From assembly GCF_017433805.1 (NCBI RefSeq), contig NZ_JAFRGN010000050.1, positions 1 to 57,050 of the forward strand: a stretch of 57,050 bases of DNA, in the 5' to 3' direction. Below are positions 42,791 to 50,602 of this stretch, in pieces (the stretch's first letter is position 1; every line of letters starts with the position of its first letter). This DNA comes from Butyrivibrio sp. (GTDB lineage: Bacteria > Bacillota > Clostridia > Lachnospirales > Lachnospiraceae). The translations under genes and the position numbers were made by a program. The notes beneath the pieces were generated by a model. It did not search any database. It was not told the origin of the DNA and was given only the letters and a program-made list of their open reading frames with translations.

Positions 42791-43273
42791 ATGGGAACAG
42801 TTCAGATATTGGGTATTGTAGTTCTGATTATAGGAATCCTTCTCATTGGCGTAGAATTCTTCATGCCAGGGTTTGGATTACCTGGAATATCAGGAATAAT
42901 ATGTACCGCGGCAGGAATTTTTTTAACCGGAAGAAATGCTTCGGAGAGAATTCTGGTAGGTGTCATCGCAATTGTGGTGATCGCAGTGGTGCTAGTTTTT
43001 AGCATCGTGGTATTCAGTTCCAAGAAGATCAAATCTCCGATTAAGTTGGATACGGATCTTCAGGGCAAGAACCTGTTTATTGATGAAACCGATATGGAAT
43101 ACCTTATCGGGAAAAAAGGTGTTGCACTTACAGACCTTCGTCCTGCGGGAAAGGGCGAGTTTGACGGAGTTAAGCTGGATATCCTGTCATCGAATTATTA
43201 CATAAAAAAGGATTCGGCTCTTGTGATAACAGAAGTTAAAAACAATAAGATAATTGTTCAGGAGGGGAAATAA
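42791..43273 (+). CDS. NfeD-family membrane protein
   Basis: Protein of 160 aa with three or so membrane helices (ILGIVVLIIGILLIGVEFF, GLPGISGIICTAAGIF, VGVIAIVVIAVVLVFSIVVF) and a C-terminal OB-fold domain (LIGKKGVALTDLRPAGKGEFDG, then KLDILSSNYYIKKDS), the NfeD layout. NfeD proteins are encoded next to flotillins and are thought to act with them in membrane microdomains. The ATG at 42791 follows GGAAGAG and starts one base after the kinase stop; a TTG at 42773 is rejected. floA starts immediately after its stop. Confidence 0.9.
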   Translation: MGTVQILGIVVLIIGILLIGVEFFMPGFGLPGISGIICTAAGIFLTGRNASERILVGVIAIVVIAVVLVFSIVVFSSKKIKSPIKLDTDLQGKNLFIDETDMEYLIGKKGVALTDLRPAGKGEFDGVKLDILSSNYYIKKDSALVITEVKNNKIIVQEGK

Positions 43274-44239
43274 ATGAAATCAACTTTAATAATCGCAGCT
43301 CTTATAATAGTTCTGGTAGTAGTATTTTTTACAGTAATTCCTGTTGGAATGTGGATTTCAGCAGTGGCCAGCGGCGTTAAGATAAGCATCTTTACGCTGG
43401 TAGGAATGAAGCTTCGCCGTGTAAAACCAGCCAAGATCGTTGATCCTATGATAAAGGCAACCAAGGCAGGAATCGATGTTACGACCAATCAGCTTGAGGC
43501 TCATTATCTGGCAGGTGGTAATGTAGACAGCGTAGTTAATGCATTGATAGCCGCTGAAAGAGCTAGCATGAATCTTACCTTTGAGCAGGCTTCTGCAATT
43601 GATCTTGCAGGTCGTGACGTATTCGAAGCCGTTACCATGAGCGTAACACCTAAGGTTATCGAGACACCACAGATTTCAGCAGTAGCTAAAGATGGCATTG
43701 AGCTTCTGGTAAAGGCTCGTGTAACAGTAAGAACTAACATTGATCATCTCATTGGTGGTGCTGGTGAAGCTACAGTTCTTGCAAGAGTAGGTGAAGGAAT
43801 TGTAACAACAGTAGGTTCTGCCCAGACTCACAGCAGCGTTCTTGAGAACCCTGATGACATTTCAAAGGTTGTTTTGGAAAAGGGACTTGATTCAAGCACA
43901 GCATACGAGATCATGTCAATTGATATAGCCGATATCGACATCGGACGAAACATTGGCGCTAACCTTCAGAGCCTTCAGGCGGAAGCTAACACCAAGATTG
44001 CTCAGGCAAAAGCAGAAGAAAGAAGAGCTATGGCTGTAGCCCTTGAGCAGGAGATGAAGGCTGAGGTAGTTAAGGCAGAGGCTGATATTCCAAGAGCAAT
44101 GGCAGAGGCACTTAGATCAGGCAAGCTTGGCGTTCTTGATTATTACAATCTTAAGAATGTTCAGGCTGATACCAAGATGAAAAATGACATCGGCACCGGT
44201 GTTATGCAGTATGTAGAGAATAAGAAAGACAAACAGTAA
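43274..44239 (+). CDS. floA: Flotillin-like protein FloA
   Basis: Bacterial flotillin of 321 aa that forms membrane microdomains. It has an N-terminal membrane segment ([19 protein letters not shown]), then the FloA-specific [19 protein letters not shown] segment, a PHB-like domain ([39 protein letters not shown]) and a C-terminal Glu/Ala helical region ([19 protein letters not shown]). Length and order match Bacillus FloA (YqfA). The gene starts directly after nfeD with AGGAGGGGAAAT as ribosome site. Its placement between a kinase and its regulator is not the usual Bacillus context. Confidence 0.95.
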   Translation: MKSTLIIAALIIVLVVVFFTVIPVGMWISAVASGVKISIFTLVGMKLRRVKPAKIVDPMIKATKAGIDVTTNQLEAHYLAGGNVDSVVNALIAAERASMNLTFEQASAIDLAGRDVFEAVTMSVTPKVIETPQISAVAKDGIELLVKARVTVRTNIDHLIGGAGEATVLARVGEGIVTTVGSAQTHSSVLENPDDISKVVLEKGLDSSTAYEIMSIDIADIDIGRNIGANLQSLQAEANTKIAQAKAEERRAMAVALEQEMKAEVVKAEADIPRAMAEALRSGKLGVLDYYNLKNVQADTKMKNDIGTGVMQYVENKKDKQ

Positions 44240-44255
44240 TTAAGGAGTTTCATTT

Positions 44256-44990
44256 ATGCTGAAGGTAATGGTTGTCGAGGATGAAGAGCAGATTCGTATG
44301 ATCCTTGGCAAGATGATAGAAAAAAGCGAGGGATGTCAGGTGGTTGCAAGCTGCGGAAATTTCGCAGCTGCAATCAGCGAGTTTATAAAGCTCCGCCCCG
44401 ACGTGGTTTTCATGGATATAGATCTGGGCGGCGAGAGCGGTCTTGATTGCGCCAAGGCAATCACTGAGGTTGACCCAAAGGTGAAAATTGTCTTTGCCAC
44501 TGCTCACAGCGAGTACATGGCAAACGCCTTTGAAATCTACGCTTTTGACTATCTGGTTAAGCCCTTTGACCTTGAGAGGATTACCAAGACCTTGACCAGA
44601 ATCAAGAGCATGACTGAAACAGTACCTACAGAAGTGTCTACCGGAAAAAGTGATTCCTCTTTTGACAAGCTTGTGATCCGCGGTAAAGAGGAAATCAACC
44701 TCATCGACACCGAAGACATCATCATGGTTGAGCGAACCGACGGGATGACCAGGATAGTGACAAAGGATGAAGTTTTTTTAACAACAACATCTCTGTCTTC
44801 CGTTCAGGAGAAACTGGATCCAGCCAGATTCATGAGGTGTCATAAGTCCTACATCATCAGAACAGATGCTGTTAAAAAGCTTGAAATATATGGCAGATGG
44901 ACCTACACTGTAACCCTTAAGGATACTGAAGAAACTGCTCTTATGACAGCTGATAAATATAACGAAATGAAACAGAATTTTGCATTTTGA
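44256..44990 (+). CDS. LytTR-family response regulator
   Basis: Regulator of 244 aa: receiver domain (VVEDEEQIRMILGKM, phosphoacceptor Asp near residue 54 in VVFMDIDLGGESG, KPFDLERI) followed by a LytTR DNA-binding domain (DTEDIIMVERTDGMTRI, CHKSYIIRTDAV). LytTR domains bind imperfect direct repeats and control envelope or competence functions. It starts 16 bases after floA in the same transcript as the SPOB-type kinase, which is its probable partner. TAAGGAG provides the ribosome site. Its targets cannot be named. Confidence 0.93.
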   Translation: MLKVMVVEDEEQIRMILGKMIEKSEGCQVVASCGNFAAAISEFIKLRPDVVFMDIDLGGESGLDCAKAITEVDPKVKIVFATAHSEYMANAFEIYAFDYLVKPFDLERITKTLTRIKSMTETVPTEVSTGKSDSSFDKLVIRGKEEINLIDTEDIIMVERTDGMTRIVTKDEVFLTTTSLSSVQEKLDPARFMRCHKSYIIRTDAVKKLEIYGRWTYTVTLKDTEETALMTADKYNEMKQNFAF

Positions 44991-45115
44991 TGTTCTGGGA
45001 TAATGACAGGAATATCCAATCTTTTCGTACAGAAGATGTTATGATAGAATGATATGCTTGTTATCAAGAAATAAAAAAGATTCTTTTTTAGAGTCAGAGA
45101 AATGGGGTATAAAAA

Positions 45116-45619
45116 ATGGGCAGATATCGGGAGGTACATTCAGAGAAGGAAGCAAAGCGAAATGCCAGGAGATATGCAGCCACAATCTGGTGGGTACTGT
45201 GGGCTTTTTGCTTTATCATCTTAGCTTATACAGCTAGACTGCAGTATGTTGAGTACAAGAGTATTCAAGGCGCTAATAGTGTAGTTGCCAAATACACTTC
45301 TGACAAAAACGTTGAGCTTGCTACTTATACGGACGATGATGGTCGCTATCATTCCTACCACATAACAGGAATGGGTGCTGAGCACGATGGCGATTCAATA
45401 GTACTATACTATAAAGACGATATAAATCTTGCACAGCCACGCATAGGCGCAGCAACCTGGATCAGATCTTATGCTATATTTGGTATTGCCATTATACTTC
45501 TATCTATAAGATTGATAGTTGTATATAGGTCAGATCACAGCGTTTATGGCGATGGAAGTCTTTCAACAGACGAAATAAAAGTGCCAGTCGACGACTCGAT
45601 AGGCATTATGTCAAAGTGA
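45116..45619 (+). CDS. Small membrane protein with two helices and an external domain (DUF3592-like)
   Basis: Protein of 167 aa: a basic N-terminus, a helix near 25-43 (WWVLWAFCFIILAYTARL), an extracytoplasmic stretch of about 75 residues rich in Asp and Tyr (YTDDDGRYHSYHITG, HDGDSIVLYYKDD), a second helix (IFGIAIILLSIRLIVVY) and a short tail. This layout recalls DUF3592 proteins, but the match is by eye only. No function is known. The 125 bases before it contain TATGAT without a good partner box. A 28-bp hairpin follows 59 bases after its stop. Confidence 0.65.
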   Translation: MGRYREVHSEKEAKRNARRYAATIWWVLWAFCFIILAYTARLQYVEYKSIQGANSVVAKYTSDKNVELATYTDDDGRYHSYHITGMGAEHDGDSIVLYYKDDINLAQPRIGAATWIRSYAIFGIAIILLSIRLIVVYRSDHSVYGDGSLSTDEIKVPVDDSIGIMSK

Positions 45620-45678
45620 AAACTGTATTGAATTTGTTCAAACCGTTCAGTAATGAACTGAAAAGAAATGTATTTACC

Positions 45679-45745
45679 ATGTCTCACTCCTCTTATAGAA
45701 ATCGCTGCTTTATAGCGATTTCTATAAGAGGAGTGAGACATTTTG
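45679..45745. terminator. Perfect 28-bp hairpin with 7-base loop, probable terminator
   Basis: Left arm 45679-45706 and right arm 45714-45741 are exact reverse complements (outer ends ATGTCTCACTCC and GGAGTGAGACAT), loop GCTTTAT. A TTTT run begins at 45741. The stem is far longer than other terminators in this window (9-14 bp), so an inserted or duplicated inverted element is possible. Confidence 0.6.
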
Positions 45746-45764
45746 ATTAAAGGTAATAGCACCG

Positions 45765-45813
45765 TATACGTTGACAACGTATATGATTCGATCTATACTT
45801 TAATAAAGTATAG
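45765..45813 (+). promoter_or_regulatory. Promoter with two palindromic operators for the XRE-BRO pair
   Basis: TTGACA (45771-45776), 17 bases, TATACT (45794-45799) is a near-consensus promoter. One palindrome, TATACGTT-GAC-AACGTATA (45765-45783), covers the -35 box. A second, CTATACTTTA-A-TAAAGTATAG (45793-45813), covers the -10 box and start site. Binding at either would block RNA polymerase, so repression, probably by the XRE protein itself, is predicted. Confidence 0.8.
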
Positions 45814-45831
45814 ACACTCAGGAGACAATGC

Positions 45832-46062
45832 ATGGATATTTCAGAAAGAATAAAGGAATTACGAAAAAAGACCGGATTATCGCAAAGTAAATTTTCTGCC
45901 AAATTTGGGATTCCTGTAAGAACTCTTCAGCAGTGGGAACAGGGAATAAGCTCTCCTCCGGATTATTTGGTCAGAATGATGGCGTATATTATGCTGCTTG
46001 AGGAAAATGGACAAATAAAAAATGAAGGACTGATGGAGGAAAAATATGGGGATGGCGAATGA
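45832..46062 (+). CDS. XRE-family helix-turn-helix regulator
   Basis: Small regulator of 76 aa. The HTH occupies residues 5-45: IKELRKKTGLSQSKFSAKFG, then IPVRTLQQWEQGISSPPDYL. The rest is a short acidic tail. It is the first gene after a promoter carrying two palindromes, so it is a good candidate for autorepression. CAGGAG precedes the ATG. Its last 17 bases overlap the start of the BRO-type gene, in a different frame, so the pair is coupled. Similar HTHs occur on prophages and toxin-antitoxin modules. Confidence 0.88.
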   Translation: MDISERIKELRKKTGLSQSKFSAKFGIPVRTLQQWEQGISSPPDYLVRMMAYIMLLEENGQIKNEGLMEEKYGDGE

Positions 46063-46933
46063 TAAAGTTCAATTATTTGAAGATCAGCCAATCAGAACAG
46101 CGTGGGTCGAGGATGAGGAAGAATGGTATTTTTCAATTGTGGATGTGGTTGGCGCGCTTACGGAGCAAATTGATTATGAAAAAGCCAGAAAGTATTGGAA
46201 CAAGCTTAAACAGAGGCTCAAAGAAGAAGGTAGTCAATTGGTGACAAATTGTCACCAGTTGAAAATGACCGCACAGGACGGAAAGAAAAGACTGACAGAT
46301 GTGGCGAATACCGAACAGTTACTTCGTTTGATTCAGTCAATTCCCTCAAAAAAGGCAGAACCATTTAAAATGTGGCTGGCACAGGTTGGCAGGGAGCGAA
46401 TTGAGGAGGTAATCGATCCTGAACTTACAATAGAGCGTGCATTGGAGACTTATGCTAAGAAGGGATATTCCAAAGAGTGGATTAATCAGCGGCTTCAGGC
46501 AATTCAGGTAAGAAAAGAACTTACAAATGAATGGGAAAATCGCGGAGTTAAGAAAGGTGCAGAATTTGCAATTCTTACAGACGAGATTACAAAGGCATGG
46601 TCCGGAATGACAACGCGTCAGTACAAAAACCTCAAGGGACTGAAGAAAGAAAATCTAAGAGATAATATGTCAACACTTGAGTTGGTGCTTAATATGCTGG
46701 CGGAGGCTACTACAACAGAGATTTCCAAGGAGAGGAAGCCGGAAACATTTGAAGAAAACTTGAATGTAGCAAATGAAGGTGGAGCAGCAGCCGGAGAAGC
46801 AAGAATTGCGGTAGAAAAGAGAACAGGTAAACCAGTAATAACAAGTAAAAATGCTGCACAGTTGCAGGATTTGGTTACTGGTCTTATAGGAGCAGAAGTT
46901 ATTAAAAGCGAGGAAAATGATAACAAAAATTAA
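46046..46933 (+). CDS. BRO-N domain (DinD/antirepressor-like) protein
   Basis: Protein of 295 aa. The N-terminal 110 residues match the BRO-N/phage antirepressor domain (RTAWVEDEEEWYFSIVDVV, TEQIDYEKARKYWNKLKQRL, KRLTDVANTEQLLRLIQSIP, then KAEPFKMWLAQVG). The remainder is helical (ERALETYAKKGYSKEWINQR, LTDEITKAWSGMTTRQYKNL) and resembles the DinD/BRO-type family, ending in a Gly/Ala-rich segment. Such proteins act as antirepressors or in the DNA damage response. It overlaps the XRE gene; GGAGG precedes the ATG at 46046. No other phage genes are near, so this is a lone, possibly domesticated, pair. Confidence 0.85.
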   Translation: MGMANDKVQLFEDQPIRTAWVEDEEEWYFSIVDVVGALTEQIDYEKARKYWNKLKQRLKEEGSQLVTNCHQLKMTAQDGKKRLTDVANTEQLLRLIQSIPSKKAEPFKMWLAQVGRERIEEVIDPELTIERALETYAKKGYSKEWINQRLQAIQVRKELTNEWENRGVKKGAEFAILTDEITKAWSGMTTRQYKNLKGLKKENLRDNMSTLELVLNMLAEATTTEISKERKPETFEENLNVANEGGAAAGEARIAVEKRTGKPVITSKNAAQLQDLVTGLIGAEVIKSEENDNKN

Positions 46934-46952
46934 GTGATGAAGTATCGCCGGG

Positions 46953-46980
46953 CTAAATGTGGCGAATTCGCCATATTTAG
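46953..46980. repeat. 28-base palindrome centred on GAATTC
   Basis: CTAAATGTGGCGAA/TTCGCCATATTTAG pairs along its whole length with one G-T wobble. It lies 20 bases after the BRO gene stop and has no T tract. Confidence 0.7.
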
Positions 46981-46991
46981 AAGGCTGTTTT

Positions 46992-47015
46992 AACCGTATG
47001 GAATTCCATGCGGTT
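46992..47015. repeat. 24-base palindrome centred on GAATTC
   Basis: AACCGTATGGAA/TTCCATGCGGTT pairs along its whole length with one wobble. It is the second of two neighbouring palindromes with the same centre. Confidence 0.7.
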
Positions 47016-47030
47016 GAGTTGGTTTCATAG

Positions 47031-47055
47031 AACTGTCAAGATTCTTTTGACAGTT
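47031..47055. repeat. 9-bp inverted repeat AACTGTCAA/TTGACAGTT
   Basis: Perfect arms at 47031-47039 and 47047-47055 with loop GATTCTT. The third structure in the row after the BRO gene; no T tract directly follows. Confidence 0.65.
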
Positions 47056-47087
47056 GCTGGGTAAAATTGAATCGGAAATATTACAGT

Positions 47088-47122
47088 AAAACTGCCACAG
47101 CTTGTGGCAGTTTTCTGTTTTT
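47088..47122 (+). terminator. Intrinsic terminator ending the XRE-BRO unit
   Basis: AAAACTGCCACA and TGTGGCAGTTTT form 12 perfect pairs with loop GCT, followed by CTGTTTTT. Confidence 0.9.
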
Positions 47123-47141
47123 AGAAGCAAGATGTTGACAT

Positions 47142-47178
47142 TTGAGACTTCTCAACATGCCATCAGTTCTAATATAAT
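47142..47178 (+). promoter_or_regulatory. Possible promoter with upstream dyad for the GNAT gene at 47211
   Basis: A perfect TATAAT at 47173-47178 lies 32 bases before the ATG. The expected -35 position has no good match. A dyad TTGAGA-CT-TCTCAA (47142-47155) sits there instead and could be an operator or activator site. Confidence 0.4.
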
Positions 47179-47210
47179 AAAGTCTATGAACGAAAGGGGC
47201 TTAATAAGCT

Positions 47211-47762
47211 ATGAATTATACTGGTACACAAACACTAGAAACAGACAGATTGCTTCTGAGAAGATATACTAAAGACGATGCCCTGGCAGTGTACAAGAAC
47301 TGGGCATCTGATGATGACGTTGCTAAGTTCCTGACATGGCCTACTCACGCGAACCAGGACGTAACACAGGAAGTGATCGACGACTGGGTTAATTGCTATT
47401 CAGATGATAAGTATTATCATTGGGCTATAGTATTAAAGGAAAACGGCAGCGAGCCTATTGGGGATATCGCTGTGGTTCACATGGATGAGAAAACTTCGAT
47501 GGCTCATATCGGATATTGCATCGGAAGAGCGTGGTGGAACAAAGGCGTTACATCCGAGGCACTGCAAGCAGTTATGAATTATCTATTCGATGTTGCGGGC
47601 TTCAATCGTATCGAAGCAAGACATGATGCTAATAATCCTAATTCCGGAAAAGTGATGCTGAAATGCGGAATGAGGTATGAAGGCACAATGCGAAGCTCAG
47701 GATGGAACAATCAGGGTATTCACGATGAATGCTTCTACGCTCTTTTGAAAAGCGACAGGTGA
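47211..47762 (+). CDS. RimJ/RimL-type GNAT acetyltransferase
   Basis: Acetyltransferase of 183 aa. The start LETDRLLLRRYTKDDALAVY, the acetyl-CoA loop region HIGYCIGRAWWNKGVTSEAL and the C-terminal FNRIEARHDANNPNSGKVML are standard for the RimJ/RimL branch, which modifies ribosomal N-termini or, in relatives, antibiotics and small amines. The substrate cannot be predicted. AAAGGGG lies somewhat far (about 14 bases) before the ATG. It is the first gene of an accessory run of small enzymes. Confidence 0.9.
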   Translation: MNYTGTQTLETDRLLLRRYTKDDALAVYKNWASDDDVAKFLTWPTHANQDVTQEVIDDWVNCYSDDKYYHWAIVLKENGSEPIGDIAVVHMDEKTSMAHIGYCIGRAWWNKGVTSEALQAVMNYLFDVAGFNRIEARHDANNPNSGKVMLKCGMRYEGTMRSSGWNNQGIHDECFYALLKSDR

Positions 47763-47820
47763 GCTCTGGCAGAATAGCATATGAGATTGCTCTTGTAATA
47801 AATTATGGGGAAAAGAAAAA

Positions 47821-48315
47821 ATGGGGAAAGTTATATTCTTAGACATTGACGGGGTTCTTAATTCCAATTTCTGGAATGCAGATCATCAGAGGGAAATCAG
47901 CGACGGCAAATACATAGACACAGAGAAAGTTAAGCTTCTGTCAGATTTGGTAAAAAAATCAGAGGCTTCGCTTATCTTGCATTCAGGCTGGAGATTCTGG
48001 TTTGATGGAGACGCGCAGCCAACGCGCCCTGAGGCAGAATATCTTGCAGCTCTTTTAAACAATGAAGGAATGACCGTTGCAGGAATGACACCGGATCTTA
48101 CAACTGAAGAAATCAGAAGGACCAAGAAATTCAGCAAAGTAAAGGCTGACGAAATACTAAAGTGGCTTGAGAATCACTCTGAGACCGAGAGCTGGGTGGT
48201 GATCGACGATCTTGAGCTTCACAATGAAACAATAGCCAAATATCAGGTCATGACAGATCCTGAGCAGGGACTGACCGAGGCGGATGTTGAGAAAGCGCTG
48301 GGGATACTATGTTGA
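47821..48315 (+). CDS. HAD-like domain protein
   Basis: Protein of 164 aa beginning KVIFLDIDGVLNS, the DxDG motif of HAD phosphatases, followed by LILHSGWRF (motif II-like), a lysine in SKVKADEILKWL and the acidic motif VVIDDLELH. It matches the small HAD domain found alone or in RNA-repair ('Swiss Army Knife') proteins. Phosphatase or polynucleotide phosphatase activity is possible. It overlaps the next gene by seven bases, suggesting coupling. GGGGAAAAG precedes the ATG. Confidence 0.82.
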   Translation: MGKVIFLDIDGVLNSNFWNADHQREISDGKYIDTEKVKLLSDLVKKSEASLILHSGWRFWFDGDAQPTRPEAEYLAALLNNEGMTVAGMTPDLTTEEIRRTKKFSKVKADEILKWLENHSETESWVVIDDLELHNETIAKYQVMTDPEQGLTEADVEKALGILC

Positions 48316-48842
48316 AAACATACTTTGACGATGGAACAATCAAGATTCGTAGCATGCTAGAGTCAGATGCGAAGATTATCTATGACACATACGATTCATA
48401 CGGATGGCATCCACAGATGTCAACATATGAGGACTACTATAAGGAGCAGGAATCTGGTAAAAGAGCTGTCTTCATAGCTGAGTACGAAGGCAGCGTTGCA
48501 GGACTATGCACTCTTTTACTAAATCCGACTGAAGGTCCATGGCTTGATACGAACTGGCCAGAGATAGTCGATTTATGTGTGTTCTTCAACACTCATAACA
48601 AAGGAATTGGAACTAAGCTCCTGGATGCCGCAGAGGCAGAGGCTGCAAAAATTGCAGACCACGTTTTTCTAGCGGTTGGAGTTCATTCCGGATATGGCCC
48701 GGCACAGAGAATGTACGTAAAAAGAGGCTACAACTTTGATGGCAGCGGAGTCTGGTATAAAGGAAAGCAATTAGGTCAGTACGAACCTTGCTGTAACGAT
48801 GACGATCTTCTTTTGTTTATGGCCAAAGAACTGCAGAAATAA
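48309..48842 (+). CDS. GNAT-family N-acetyltransferase
   Basis: Acetyltransferase of 177 aa. TIKIRSMLESDAKIIYDTYD forms the first strand and helix, IAEYEGSVAGLCTLL the central strand pair, IVDLCVFFNTHNKGIGTKLL the CoA-binding motif A, and GYGPAQRMYVKRGYNFDGSG the C-terminal motif. The end (YEPCCNDDDLLLFMAKEL) is typical of a group seen in Firmicutes. Substrate unknown. Its start overlaps the HAD gene by seven bases. Confidence 0.88.
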   Translation: MLKTYFDDGTIKIRSMLESDAKIIYDTYDSYGWHPQMSTYEDYYKEQESGKRAVFIAEYEGSVAGLCTLLLNPTEGPWLDTNWPEIVDLCVFFNTHNKGIGTKLLDAAEAEAAKIADHVFLAVGVHSGYGPAQRMYVKRGYNFDGSGVWYKGKQLGQYEPCCNDDDLLLFMAKELQK

Positions 48843-48893
48843 GCAAAAGAGTTACTGGGGATTGGCAATAGTCCTTGCAAAGGAGTAAATACT

Positions 48894-49403
48894 GTGAGAA
48901 CAAAACACGTAGTAGTGCTTCCCTATGATGCACAGTGGAAGCAAGACTTCACCAATATAAAAAGAGAAATTGAAGATGCACTAGGAGAGACTGCGGTCTC
49001 GATAGAGCATGTTGGAAGCACTTCAGTTGAGGGACTCGCAGCCAAACCGATAATCGATATTGACGTAGTTGTAGCAAATTCTGATGTTCAAAAGGCAATA
49101 GACAAGCTGTCAACAATAGGCTATATCCACGAAGGAAATCTTGGAATTGAGGGACGCGAGGCTTTCGCATACGAGGGAAAAGAGCATTTGAGGACGCATC
49201 ATTTATACGTCTGCCCGGAAGATTCTCCAGAGCTTAAGAAACACTTGATGTTCAGGGATTATCTAAGAAGTCATAAAGAGGCTACTCTCCAGTATGGAAA
49301 TATCAAGCTGGAAGCAGCCAAGCTATATCCTGACAATATTGAGAAGTATATCGAATACAAGTCACCTTTTATCGAAAGTATATATGCTGAAATAGAAAAA
49401 TGA
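48894..49403 (+). CDS. GrpB family (UPF0157) protein
   Basis: Protein of 169 aa in the GrpB/UPF0157 family, a nucleotidyltransferase-fold group. VVLPYDAQWKQDFTNIKREI, IEHVGSTSVEGLAAKPIIDI and DVVV carry the nucleotidyltransferase-like GS and DxD core; HLRTHHLYVCPEDSPEL and LMFRDYLRSH are further family marks. The biochemical role is unknown. Starts at GTG 48894 with AAGGAG eight bases before it. Overlaps the next gene by four bases. Confidence 0.92.
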   Translation: MRTKHVVVLPYDAQWKQDFTNIKREIEDALGETAVSIEHVGSTSVEGLAAKPIIDIDVVVANSDVQKAIDKLSTIGYIHEGNLGIEGREAFAYEGKEHLRTHHLYVCPEDSPELKKHLMFRDYLRSHKEATLQYGNIKLEAAKLYPDNIEKYIEYKSPFIESIYAEIEK

Positions 49404-49933
49404 CCATAACAATTATCCGACATGGCAAAGTGAATCATACATGGAAAAAGAGTTGTACCTCTGCAGAGTTTGATGAGGAGTGCAGGCTTTATGACATTGC
49501 GTCAATCGAAAATATGTCATGCTCGAAGACTTACAATGTATCAAAAGTTTACATCAGCACCCTTGATAGAAGCTATCAGACTGCAAGACAATTGTTCGGG
49601 GAAAGAGAATTTGCGAAGACAGACCTTATAAATGAAGTGCCACTAAGGTCAGCTTTTGACACGAAAAAGAAATTACCTCTTTGGTTCTGGAATGTGACAG
49701 GGCGGTTGCAGTGGCTATGTAATTCCAATAGACAACCGGAGACCAAACGTCAAACGAATGAGAGGGCGAAACGTTTTGTGCAAGAGCTGATAAATAATGC
49801 TGAGGATTGCACAATAGTCACTCATGGATTCTTCATGCATACCCTTATTTCAGAGATGAAGCGAAGCGGTTTTAGACCAGATAAGACAAGCCTTAGTTAT
49901 CAAAATGGAGAAGCAATAAAACTATATTATTAA
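49400..49933 (+). CDS. Histidine phosphatase superfamily protein
   Basis: Protein of 177 aa with the phosphohistidine motif IIRHGKVNH at the start and a second histidine in IVTHGFFMHTL, as in phosphoglycerate-mutase-like phosphatases. VYISTLDRSYQTARQLFG is the usual second block. The substrate is unknown. It overlaps the GrpB gene by four bases. The next 44 bases contain only a ribosome site for a short ORF. Confidence 0.85.
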   Translation: MTITIIRHGKVNHTWKKSCTSAEFDEECRLYDIASIENMSCSKTYNVSKVYISTLDRSYQTARQLFGEREFAKTDLINEVPLRSAFDTKKKLPLWFWNVTGRLQWLCNSNRQPETKRQTNERAKRFVQELINNAEDCTIVTHGFFMHTLISEMKRSGFRPDKTSLSYQNGEAIKLYY

Positions 49934-49977
49934 GCCGTAGAAAAAAATATTTTCCGGATGTATAGAGGAACTTAAGG

Positions 49978-50133
49978 ATGAAATGCTGGATGGAATGGGT
50001 TCCTAGAAATGATCTGAAAAATGTTGATACTGTTGCTGATCTGGAAGAACTTCTTCAGGTGATGGAATGCGATGAGCTGACTGAGTTTCAGTATTTAGTA
50101 AACGGAGACGAATGGACTGTGTCTATTAAATAA
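49978..50133 (+). CDS. Small uncharacterised protein (51 aa)
   Basis: ATG at 49978 with AGAGGAACTTAAGG upstream and an open frame of 51 codons to TAA. The sequence starts MKCWMEWVPRNDLKNVDTVA, continues with DLEELLQVMECDELTEFQYL and ends NGDEWTVSIK. It is acidic and tryptophan-rich, with the look of a compact folded mini-protein. It fills an otherwise empty gap between two genes on the same strand. No family is recognised. Confidence 0.6.
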   Translation: MKCWMEWVPRNDLKNVDTVADLEELLQVMECDELTEFQYLVNGDEWTVSIK

Positions 50134-50178
50134 ACATTCGGAGAGTTGATGCAGGTATGAATAATGGGGGAAAAGAAG

Positions 50179-50592
50179 ATGAGTAATGTTGAATACTCAT
50201 TGTGTGAGAATCAGCTTAAGGCAGAAGATTTCATTAGACTAAAAGGGGCAGCAGGTTTTAGAGAAAGACCAATAGAACTTGTAGAGAAGGCTCTGTCAAA
50301 TAATCTTTTTGATCTGACCGCCGTGGTGAATGGCGAAGTCATTGGAATGGGACGACTTGTGGGCGATGGCGTAATGTACTGGTACCTGCAGGAAATCGTT
50401 GTCCTTCCGGAATATCAGAATCAAGGCATTGGCACAGCCATTGTGAACAGGCTTCTTGAGTACATTACAGAACATACAGAGCCTGGAAACTTCACCAGCG
50501 TAGGTCTTACAGCTGCTGAGGGAAAAGAGGGATTCTATGAGAGATTCGGATTCTCAAAGAGCCGTGGTATGACAAAATACATTGAACGATAA
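50179..50592 (+). CDS. GNAT-family N-acetyltransferase
   Basis: Acetyltransferase of 137 aa. LTAVVNGEVIGMGRLVGDG and YLQEIVVLPEYQNQGIGTAI carry strands 3-4 and the CoA motif, and GKEGFYERFGFSKSRGMTKY the end. This looks like the small GNAT group that acetylates amines or polyamines. The ATG at 50179 has GGGGGAAAAG upstream; the ATG at 50164 is less well placed. The next gene may begin inside its last codons. Confidence 0.88.
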   Translation: MSNVEYSLCENQLKAEDFIRLKGAAGFRERPIELVEKALSNNLFDLTAVVNGEVIGMGRLVGDGVMYWYLQEIVVLPEYQNQGIGTAIVNRLLEYITEHTEPGNFTSVGLTAAEGKEGFYERFGFSKSRGMTKYIER

Positions 50593-50602
50593 CAAGATAG
50601 AA

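Noticed and set aside
45765-46933. Prophage
   Set aside because: Only the XRE and BRO genes look phage-like; no integrase, structural or lysis genes occur nearby.
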